Assembly: GCA_946615865.1 (NCBI GenBank)
Contig: CAMOIJ010000008.1
Location: forward strand, 1 to 64,000
Source: an uncultured Lachnospiraceae bacterium
GTDB lineage: Bacteria > Bacillota > Clostridia > Lachnospirales > Lachnospiraceae
Direction: 5' to 3'
DNA length: 64,000 nt
Shown: positions 56,712 to 64,000 of the stretch, piece after piece
How the letters are laid out: every line of letters starts with the position of its first letter
Position numbering within the stretch: position 1 is the stretch's first letter
Notes under the pieces: generated by a model
Database searches by the model: none
Told to the model about the DNA's origin: nothing
Seen by the model: only the letters and a program-made list of their open reading frames with translations
Program-made: the position numbers and the translations under genes

Positions 56712-58042
56712 TCATGGTGCGCGGAAAGAAGAAAGAAAAGATATTGACGCCGGAAAAGAAACTGCGGCAGGCACTGGTGCCGGAGAGTGAGTGGCCGTAC
56801 AAGGTGCCGGGAAATTGGCGGTGGGTGTATTTGACAAGTGGTTTTTCAGAATGTTTGGACAGCCATAGAAGCCCAATTAATGCAAGTGAACGCGCCAGTA
56901 GAACAGGTGATATTCCATATTACGGAGCAACAGGGCAAGTTGGATGGATAGACGATTATCTTACGGATGAAGAACTTGTTTTGCTAGGTGAAGATGGGGC
57001 TCCCTTTTTAGATTTGATCAAGGATAAAGCGTATATTATTACCGGGAAAGCGTGGGTTAATAACCATGCACATATCTTAAAATCTTATTTTGGTCACTTT
57101 GGAAACCTATATCTGTGCAACTACCTCAACATATTCAACTTTACAGGATATGTTAATGGAACTACGAGACTAAAACTAACACAAGCAAGTATGAACACAA
57201 TTCCTGTTCCCCTCCCTCCTCTCCCAGAACAACAGCGTATTGTCGACCGCATCGAGAGCCTATTTGAAAAATTGGATGAGGCGAAAGAAAAAGCGCAGGC
57301 GGTCGTGGACGGATTTGAGGACAGGAAAGCGGCGATCCTGCATAAGGCGTTCACGGGGGAGCTTACAGAAGTTTGGCGCAATGAAAATGGTCTTGATTTT
57401 GATAGTTGGAAAGATACAACGCTAAATGAGGTTCTAGATGTGCGAGATGGAACACATGATTCTCCTCAATACTATGAAGAAGGATTCCCGCTTGTCACCT
57501 CAAAAAATCTTAAGAATGGCAAAATCACGGACAAAGATATTAAGCTTATCTCAAAAGATGATTATGAGAAGATTAATGAAAGAAGTAAAGTTGATGTTGG
57601 AGATATCCTGTTTGCAATGATTGGTACTATTGGAAGTCCAGTTGTTGTTGAACAAGAGCCTACTTTTGCTATAAAGAATGTCGCATTATTTAAGAACATT
57701 GGGAAAGTTGATTCTTACTTTATAAAATACTATCTCGAAAGCAAAACTGTTATAAATAAAATGATAAGAGAGGCAAGGGGATCAACTCAAAAGTTTGTTT
57801 CCTTAGGTTATCTTAGAAACTTTCCTATCAAAATGCCGTCAGATTGTGAGCAGAAAGCTATTGTCAACCATGTTAATCGGCTTTTAGAAGCAGAGGTACA
57901 AGTAAAGGAAATTGCCAAGCAGGTCATCACCCAGATCGACACCATGAAGAAGTCCATCCTCGCCCGCGCCTTTCGCGGCGAACTTGGGACAAATGATTCT
58001 TCCGACGAGAGCGCGGAAGAACTGCTGAAAAGAATACTGTAA
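56708..58042 (+). CDS. hsdS: Type I restriction-modification specificity subunit S
   Basis: Two TRD halves with LPPLPEQQRIVDRIESLFEKLDEAKEKAQ and C-terminal KKSILARAFRGELGTND...SAEELLKRIL. Confidence 0.95.
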   Translation: MIMVRGKKKEKILTPEKKLRQALVPESEWPYKVPGNWRWVYLTSGFSECLDSHRSPINASERASRTGDIPYYGATGQVGWIDDYLTDEELVLLGEDGAPFLDLIKDKAYIITGKAWVNNHAHILKSYFGHFGNLYLCNYLNIFNFTGYVNGTTRLKLTQASMNTIPVPLPPLPEQQRIVDRIESLFEKLDEAKEKAQAVVDGFEDRKAAILHKAFTGELTEVWRNENGLDFDSWKDTTLNEVLDVRDGTHDSPQYYEEGFPLVTSKNLKNGKITDKDIKLISKDDYEKINERSKVDVGDILFAMIGTIGSPVVVEQEPTFAIKNVALFKNIGKVDSYFIKYYLESKTVINKMIREARGSTQKFVSLGYLRNFPIKMPSDCEQKAIVNHVNRLLEAEVQVKEIAKQVITQIDTMKKSILARAFRGELGTNDSSDESAEELLKRIL

Positions 58043-58300
58043 AACAAGAGGATGGTAGTGCCTGGAAAAGTTTGCTACCATCATATTATTATAGAAGTCC
58101 TTGTAATGTAATGGAGCATCAGCAGTATTACTGTCTAAGGCATTTTGCGGTGCCTTATAATAAAGCATAGGAAGAAGGGGGTACTTGAACAACCACTCGA
58201 TAACAGTCATGAGTGGTATTTAATCCAGAATTGAAGATATGCGTAATCGTATGATTATTATCATGACTAAGTATTATGATTTAGGAAGAATAGAGGCATC

Positions 58301-58750
58301 ATGAAGACCATAGCACTGCGCTTTGCAGACCATTTTGCTCCCGAATGCGGTACCATTGCAGCTCACGAACAAGTTATAAAAAAGATTGGGCATGTATGGT
58401 ATGGAAAACTGGGGAACAAAGTGTCCGATAAAATGCTTAAAACAATTATGGATGCAGAGGAGCCAAAGATACTTCTGATTCGGAGTGGTAAGGTAGAGAG
58501 ATATTGGGCCTATGTGTGTAAGGCTCAAAATGAACTGCCGGATTTAAATGAAGTACCGATGTATTACCGGAATAATCATGAAAAATTTCATACATGGTTT
58601 TGCGTGACTCGATTTGACAATGCACCGAAGAGTATCATGTCTGAATGCATCGTAACCTCATCTGGAGCATTATTGGGGCATGCATCCAAATATAGCATGA
58701 GTCCATATTTTATAATTGAAACAAAGAGTCAATATGAAAACAGTAAGTGA
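58301..58750 (+). CDS. Hypothetical protein (149 aa), possible partner of the HEPN-like gene
   Basis: ORF overlapping the next gene by 17 bp when that gene starts at 58734. Confidence 0.6.
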   Translation: MKTIALRFADHFAPECGTIAAHEQVIKKIGHVWYGKLGNKVSDKMLKTIMDAEEPKILLIRSGKVERYWAYVCKAQNELPDLNEVPMYYRNNHEKFHTWFCVTRFDNAPKSIMSECIVTSSGALLGHASKYSMSPYFIIETKSQYENSK

Positions 58751-59300
58751 AAAAGATTTTGAAGAGAGAATGTTGCGGATTCGAAGCGTTTTGAGAAATG
58801 CCTGGATTGATACATATGGCCTAGATGTAATTGACTCTTACATTAAAGACGTTGAAAAGGAGCATATGATTGATGGACATTTTGTATCAATACTAAACCA
58901 TTATAGGAAATTGATGCAGTATGACCTTTGTCTATCCGTAACGAGGATGTATGAAACTACAGGCAATAATTCGCTAAGAAATATACAGGCCATTGCTATT
59001 GGATTTAGAACTGGGAACTGGGGAAAGTTTCCAACGGTATCATTACCTGCATTGAAAAAAGCTGAAGCATATAGAAATAGTTATTTGGCGCATTTGGACG
59101 TTGAGGTTTCATCAACACCGATTACAAATGATGACATGACACAACTTTTGAAATCTGCAACAGCTTTTTACAATAGTATCTGTATCAATGTCAGCAAACC
59201 AGAATGGGCTCTGTCAGATAATGAATTGAACCTTTTACATTTGCAGCGATATTTTGATTTTATTGACGTTCTTCAACAGCATATTAAAGATAAAGAATGA
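58734..59300 (+). CDS. HEPN-like (AbiU2-like) protein
   Basis: All-helical; EAYRNSYLAHLDVEV carries an R-N-x4-H arrangement (RNSYLAH) as in HEPN RNases; ATG at 58734. Confidence 0.6.
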   Translation: MKTVSEKDFEERMLRIRSVLRNAWIDTYGLDVIDSYIKDVEKEHMIDGHFVSILNHYRKLMQYDLCLSVTRMYETTGNNSLRNIQAIAIGFRTGNWGKFPTVSLPALKKAEAYRNSYLAHLDVEVSSTPITNDDMTQLLKSATAFYNSICINVSKPEWALSDNELNLLHLQRYFDFIDVLQQHIKDKE

Positions 59301-59407
59301 TATGAACGAACAGATGTGACATATTTAATAATACCATTAGAAATTGCATCCTGATATTAAGGCTTTATGGTCAGCTATGTAAATGTCTAAAGTAACAGTG
59401 TCGAACT

Positions 59408-59474
59408 TTGTCCATAGAAACAAAATGATTTTGTGACAAAAGAGCAGAAGAACTGCTGAAGAGAATACTGTAAA
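59408..59474 (+). pseudogene. Relic of an hsdS 3' end
   Basis: aaaagagcagaagaactgctgaagagaatactgtaa reads KRAEELLKRIL*, matching HsdS C-terminus SAEELLKRIL* at 58012-58042. Confidence 0.75.
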
Positions 59475-59491
59475 TTCACAGGAGGAATAAG

Positions 59492-59956
59492 ATGGGTGTT
59501 TCGTTCAGGCATTCCGCAGGGTTCGGAAAAAGAATGGAATATAATCTGATCGGGAAAATGCTTATGGAAGGCCTGGATGTGTACGTCCCGCTCGTAGACG
59601 ACCACGGTGTCGACTGTGTTATTAAGAAAGATGACGGGACTTTTATCGAGGTTCAGATCAAGGCGCGGTCCAGCGAAGTCACTGAGGGTGACGCCGCCCT
59701 GTTTTCGGCTATAACACATGATCTGACAGAAAATTTCTATTTTGTGTTCTATTCCGAGCGGCTGGATATGATGTGGATCCTGTCGTCTGATGAATTCCTT
59801 AAAGAGTGCGTGACGAACAAGACAGGGAAGAATAAGGGTAAACGAGGGATCTGGTTCAACGGAAACAGAAGGGATAAGCAGACCGGCATCAAGAAGGAAT
59901 ACTGCAAAAAGCAGTTTGAGAAGTATATCGAGAAGGATTTTTCCCGGTTTCATTGA
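59492..59956 (+). CDS. PD-(D/E)XK nuclease-like protein (DUF4365-like)
   Basis: DDHGVDCVIKKDDGTFIEVQIKAR (D...ExQxK); RBS aggaggaa. Confidence 0.65.
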   Translation: MGVSFRHSAGFGKRMEYNLIGKMLMEGLDVYVPLVDDHGVDCVIKKDDGTFIEVQIKARSSEVTEGDAALFSAITHDLTENFYFVFYSERLDMMWILSSDEFLKECVTNKTGKNKGKRGIWFNGNRRDKQTGIKKEYCKKQFEKYIEKDFSRFH

Positions 59957-60004
59957 TAGTACGCTTTCATTTTGAGTGTATCTGTATATGATTAAGGAGC
60001 TGCC

Positions 60005-60859
60005 ATGTATAAGAATGCTGCGGTCAGACATATTAAATTCGGAAAGGGAGCGGTAACAAAGATTGTTAACGGTTCCAACTGCAGATTTATAAAAGTTAAA
60101 TTCAAAAGCAAAGAAGTCCAGTTTATATTCCCAGACGCATTTGAAAAGCATCTTCGTTTTGAAGACGAGAAACTGCAGGCGGCAGTCATGAAAGAATTGC
60201 GCGGCGAAGAAATAACGCAGGCACCGGTGAGACAGAGTGTGTCTACAGAAAGCAGCCATACATTAACAGGAAACAGACCAAAGTCATCGAAAAGAGCTGC
60301 CCCATCGAGGATCGGAGTGTATATTCTAAACTTTCAGGGACCATCAACATACGACGACTTAGTGTGGGTTTATAATGACTGTGACAAAAAGACGAATCTG
60401 GAAGAACTGTTTGAGGACGCTGAGACTGGCACGACATGCTGGAGTGTACCAACTTATGCCGGGATCGGTGATACCGTTCTGTTTATGCTCGCCTCTTCAT
60501 CAATCGACACGTACCATATGAACGGGGCCGTCAACGAAGCCGCTGAATTGTCGGACTGGAAGATATATGAGTTCGGCAAAGCGGAGAGAGAAAAGTACAG
60601 AAAATACGCTGGAAAGATCTTATGCGTTGGAAAAATCACTGGCTTTTCAAAAGAAGATGAGCCAGATGAGGAATTCAACCAGAGGCTGATCTATGCGGAT
60701 ATCGGAAATCTTCAGATGCTGGAAAATCCAGTCCCTCTAAAAGATTTCAGGGATTTCATTAATATAAACAGATTCTGGTCTGTGACAAGTTTGAAACAGG
60801 AGCAATGGGATAAGCTGAAGAAACTGTTGGTGTTAAGAAATCCTGATATTAGATTGTAA
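60005..60859 (+). CDS. Protein with N-terminal HxxFGxG-type small beta domain and C-terminal PUA/EVE-like region
   Basis: VRHIKFGKGAVTKIVNG...FIFPDAFEKHL; CWSVPTYAGIGDTVLFMLASS...GKILCVGKITGFS. Confidence 0.5.
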   Translation: MYKNAAVRHIKFGKGAVTKIVNGSNCRFIKVKFKSKEVQFIFPDAFEKHLRFEDEKLQAAVMKELRGEEITQAPVRQSVSTESSHTLTGNRPKSSKRAAPSRIGVYILNFQGPSTYDDLVWVYNDCDKKTNLEELFEDAETGTTCWSVPTYAGIGDTVLFMLASSSIDTYHMNGAVNEAAELSDWKIYEFGKAEREKYRKYAGKILCVGKITGFSKEDEPDEEFNQRLIYADIGNLQMLENPVPLKDFRDFININRFWSVTSLKQEQWDKLKKLLVLRNPDIRL

Positions 60860-60863
60860 AATA

Positions 60864-60903
60864 AGGCAGGCAGAAGAGCCGTAAACGGCCTCCTTGCTTG
60901 CCG
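60864..60903. terminator. Hairpin between convergent genes
   Basis: ggcaggca..GCCGT aa ACGGC..ttgcttgcc. Confidence 0.5.
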
Positions 60904-60928
60904 TATTATGTCCTATACAAAAATGGAT

Positions 60929-61639
60929 TTATACCGCCTTAATGAGAATACTTAGTCCGTCACGGATCCATGATGCTACCAGCTGTGGATATTTTTCTTC
61001 AATCTCATAATAAGGATTATCAATTCGATGATAGTCATCCTGGTCAGTAAGGAGAAGATCACATACGCTATCTTTGTATTTCGGATCGCTGACTTTTGGA
61101 AGATCCCATGAACCATGTGCGATATCTTCACCAAGATACAAGATCATCAGAACGTAAGCCATTGCGATTTTTCCGTTTTCCCTCACAAAGGCATCCAACT
61201 CCACCTTTTTCTTCAATATTACCTTATCAGCCAATCCTAGAGGATCCATCTCAGAAAGCGTCCTGAAGGGGCTGCTGATATCTACACCACGGCGTGCCAG
61301 TTCTTCATCTTCAAGATTCTTAATCTCAAGACCTTCCTGTTCCCATCTATCAAGTATTGCACACAACCTGTTGGCGACGGACGCATTTTCCAAGCATCTT
61401 TTTAAAAGCAGCTCTTTCTGTTCTTCAGGGTAAAATTCGAGGTTTTTCCCGTTGAATAATTCGTCGTAGCTTATTCCTATTGCCCTGCTTAAAAGGGGAA
61501 ACAGCGCAAGGTCGGGAACTCTTTCATTACGTTCCCAGTTTGACACCGCCTGCGGAGTGACATGTATGATCTCAGCAAGCTCATGTTGTGTATAACCCGT
61601 TTTTTTGCGGTAATTGCGTATCTTATCACCTAATTTCAT
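60929..61639 (-). CDS. XRE-family transcriptional regulator
   Basis: MKLGDKIRNYRKKTGYTQHELAEIIHVTPQAVSNWERNERVPDLALFPLLSRAIGISYDELFNG; RBS cggaggat upstream of ATG 61639. Confidence 0.9.
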   Translation of the reverse strand: MKLGDKIRNYRKKTGYTQHELAEIIHVTPQAVSNWERNERVPDLALFPLLSRAIGISYDELFNGKNLEFYPEEQKELLLKRCLENASVANRLCAILDRWEQEGLEIKNLEDEELARRGVDISSPFRTLSEMDPLGLADKVILKKKVELDAFVRENGKIAMAYVLMILYLGEDIAHGSWDLPKVSDPKYKDSVCDLLLTDQDDYHRIDNPYYEIEEKYPQLVASWIRDGLSILIKAV

Positions 61640-61870
61640 CCAATTTATCCTCCGAGTCTTTTTCTTGTGCAAATTATCTCGTTTATGACGGAATTTGTAA
61701 AACAACGCTCTGTTGAGCTTCGATAGATTAAAATTGGAGGGGATAATTAACGCGTAATGTGATAATAATGAAATAAGACAGGCAGAACTGTATATAATTC
61801 ATTTGCCGTTATAGAAGATGCGCACTATTTATGTCAACAACTGTCACCGATTGAATACATACAGCTTCTT

Positions 61871-62149
61871 CTATTTGTTGTAGTACCAAATATCGTGATT
61901 GTGTATATAATCTATTGCAGACTCGAGAGAACTATATCGTCCCCTCTGTTGATGGAAGGAATACCGTTCAGAATGCCTGTGCAGGATCTCGCAGGCCGAA
62001 CCATCATAAGGGGATATGATGATCCATTCGTGACTGGTCAGGCTGCTCTTCAGATGTATGTCGTGCCCGTTAGATGCAATTATGTTATAGCTAGCCCCTA
62101 GAGAATTCAAATAACTCAGCTCATCCCGGCTGAACATAATTGTCCTCAT
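61871..62149 (-). CDS. Small hypothetical protein (92 aa)
   Basis: ORF overlapping the upstream 82-aa gene by 29 bp. Confidence 0.5.
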   Translation of the reverse strand: MRTIMFSRDELSYLNSLGASYNIIASNGHDIHLKSSLTSHEWIIISPYDGSACEILHRHSERYSFHQQRGRYSSLESAIDYIHNHDIWYYNK

Positions 62150-62369
62150 TAATCAAGTCTTTTGCTCTAATTACCATTTCGAGTTTTGCAATGACTTCCT
62201 CCACCACATCCCGCATTATCGGTTCCACTGCCAAAGCTATGAGCCGAACAATCTCCCCTTCAGTATCCCAATCCCTGTTTTCATCAGCCATCAAAGCAAC
62301 CGATCGGATCGCCTGCAGATCCTCTGAGATGAATTTCAACTGCTGTCTGCTGTCTTCGAGTTCCATCAT
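62121..62369 (-). CDS. Small hypothetical protein (82 aa)
   Basis: ORF with ggaggtgag RBS on the minus strand. Confidence 0.55.
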   Translation of the reverse strand: MMELEDSRQQLKFISEDLQAIRSVALMADENRDWDTEGEIVRLIALAVEPIMRDVVEEVIAKLEMVIRAKDLINEDNYVQPG

Positions 62370-62429
62370 GTGTTCTCACCTCCTCAAGCGTCGTTATAGC
62401 ACAGAGAAAGAGGAAAAGAAATAGAATAG

Positions 62430-62772
62430 GCCACCGAAAATCCGAAAACGGCCATTCTTGTGATTTTCGTATAAGATATAGCAGTCACTTTTTATGAAAC
62501 CTCATTGGTTTAAAAAATGCCGTTCATTAAAATTACCAACTCTTTTTAATATCATTACATATACAAGCGATTCGATAGCGGTTTTTTGATATTCTGCTCA
62601 ACATTCCTCAGTAATACGATGCGATTTCTTATCATGTCTTGCTGATCGGTACTAATAATTACACTTTCAGCATTGTAGGCTGGCACTTTCCCCACATTAA
62701 GAACAACTCATAAGTAAAAATCAAGAGTTTTAGCCACCGAAAATCCGAAAGTCGCCATTCTTGTGATTTTCG
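62430..62772. repeat. Pair of 40-bp direct repeats (62430-62469, 62733-62772), each with a hairpin
   Basis: gccaccgaaaatccgaaa(acg/gtc)gccattcttgtgattttcg; 37/40 identical; internal CGAAAATC/GATTTTCG IR. Confidence 0.75.
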
Positions 62773-62956
62773 CACAAAGTGATTTGCCGAAAAATAGACC
62801 AGCATAGCGGAGAGGATTAATTAACTGTAACTGCTAAGAAAATGATGATATATAATCATGTTAGTGATTTATAAAAACACAAGCGCACATCGGTACTTCA
62901 TAAAACACGCATTACGGTCACGTTACCGTCATTAATCTGAAAGGCAGGTACACCAA

Positions 62957-64000
62957 TTGGAGAGCAGATTTATCGAGGTGAAGTCAAACGGAATAGTCTC
63001 TGCGAAACGGGGTAAAAACAAAAGGACGCCCTATGATCATCAGAAAAAGGCCATGAAGAACCTTGATATCATTGATGAATCCCCCAGTTACAGCACATTG
63101 GTGGTTCTGCCGACTGGCGGCGGAAAGACCTACACTGCTTCCATGTGGCTGCTGAGGCACGCTCTTAACAATCATAAGAAAATACTCTGGATCGCACACA
63201 GGCAGATGCTCCTTGACCAGGCGGCGGAGTCATTCCAGAAGTATGCCTACGCAGAGAACCTCCCGAATATATCATCCTTCTCTTACAGGATCGTATCCGG
63301 TTCTACGAGCCACGACAGGACTAAAGATATCATGCCGGACGATAACCTGCTTATCGCAAGCAAGGACAGCATCGGCAGGAACATGGAAGCCTTAGACAAG
63401 TGGATCAATGGAGACGATGAGATATATCTGGTCATTGATGAAGCACATCATTCCACAGCGAAAACATACAGGAAGATCATAGACCATGTTAGGGCGAAGG
63501 TAAAAAATACAAAGGTTATAGGCCTTACAGCGACGCCGCTCAGGACAGCGGCAAATGAACAAGGGCTTCTTGCGAAGCTGTTTACTGACGGTGTCAAGTC
63601 CGGAAGAGCTGTAAGGGGAGATATCGGCATCACCTACCAGATCGGCCTTAAGGACCTGATTAACAGGGGGATTCTGTCAAAGCCTATATTCGAAAGCCGT
63701 TATACCGATGAGGCTTTTGGAGATAACCTGGGACTGGATGACTGGGAGAAGATCTCACACTTAGATGTCCTTCCGGATTCCATCGCAGGACAGATGGCGA
63801 ACAGCGCGGTCAGGAACAAGCTGATCGTAGAAACATATAAGAAAAATCAGGATGTGTACGGTCAGACTATTGTGTTCGCCGTAAATGTTGTTCATGCGAT
63901 CACGCTCTGCAAGCTGTTCAACAGGGCCGGTATCCCTGCAGAGTTCGTTGTATCCGATGTTAAAGACTTGATCACCGGAGTAACCCTGAGCCGGGAAGAT
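62957..64000 (+). CDS. SF2 DEAD/DEAH-box helicase, 3' end truncated by window (absent from ORF track)
   Basis: Open frame from TTG 62957 (in-frame TAA upstream): PYDHQKKAMKNLD...LVVLPTGGGKTYTASMWLL, LWIAHRQMLLDQA, YLVIDEAHHSTA, VIGLTATPLRT. Confidence 0.85.
   Translation, partial: MESRFIEVKSNGIVSAKRGKNKRTPYDHQKKAMKNLDIIDESPSYSTLVVLPTGGGKTYTASMWLLRHALNNHKKILWIAHRQMLLDQAAESFQKYAYAENLPNISSFSYRIVSGSTSHDRTKDIMPDDNLLIASKDSIGRNMEALDKWINGDDEIYLVIDEAHHSTAKTYRKIIDHVRAKVKNTKVIGLTATPLRTAANEQGLLAKLFTDGVKSGRAVRGDIGITYQIGLKDLINRGILSKPIFESRYTDEAFGDNLGLDDWEKISHLDVLPDSIAGQMANSAVRNKLIVETYKKNQDVYGQTIVFAVNVVHAITLCKLFNRAGIPAEFVVSDVKDLITGVTLSRED

Larger units (their letters stand above)
33371..64000. mobile_element. 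Integrated mobilizable element (IME-like) inserted at the tRNA-Ala 3' end; distal end not in window
   Basis: Integrase abutting the tRNA 3' end; VapE, ArdC, MobC, relaxase, primase-helicase and R-M cargo follow; no tRNA 3'-end repeat recognised elsewhere in the window. Confidence 0.75.

Noticed and set aside
33371-64000. Full conjugative element (ICE)
   Set aside because: No VirD4 coupling protein or type IV secretion genes are visible; the sequence supports only a mobilizable element unless they lie beyond 64 kb.

Overview
The 64-kb window appears to come from a Clostridia-type genome (the taxon is inferred from gene content and style only) and has two parts. (A) About 1-33.3 kb looks like chromosomal backbone. 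It holds three consecutive GH3 glycosidases, one cut by the window start and one with inverted domain order, followed by a GtrA-like membrane protein. Next is a ten-gene Mrp/Mbh-type antiporter operon with a split MrpA C-terminal module, an MbhE-MrpB fusion and four antiporter-like large subunits. Then come a Na/Pi cotransporter, fhs behind a ZTP riboswitch/terminator plus a highly structured MITE-like element, and an amidohydrolase with a YkgJ-type protein. An Ig-repeat membrane protein, an ArsR/HMA/P1B-ATPase metal-efflux operon, an eight-unit ~63-bp dyad repeat array and a large surface subtilase-Kelch protein complete this part. (B) From a tRNA-Ala(GGC) at 33.3 kb to the window end there is an integrated mobilizable element. 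It carries a tyrosine integrase abutting the tRNA, a VapE-like ATPase, a duplicated two-gene module, a macro-domain/HTH-like protein, ArdC, MobC and relaxase with a strong oriT candidate, and a primase-helicase. Its defence-like cargo is type I R-M hsdR-M-S, a putative two-gene HEPN module bracketed by a duplicated hsdS tail, a PD-(D/E)XK-like protein, a PUA/EVE-like protein and an SF2 helicase cut by the window end. The most interesting unexplained items are the HEPN insertion with the hsdS-tail relic, the macro-domain protein, the oriT fold, the 63-bp dyad array and the structured element before fhs. All assignments are by reading motifs; no database search was run.
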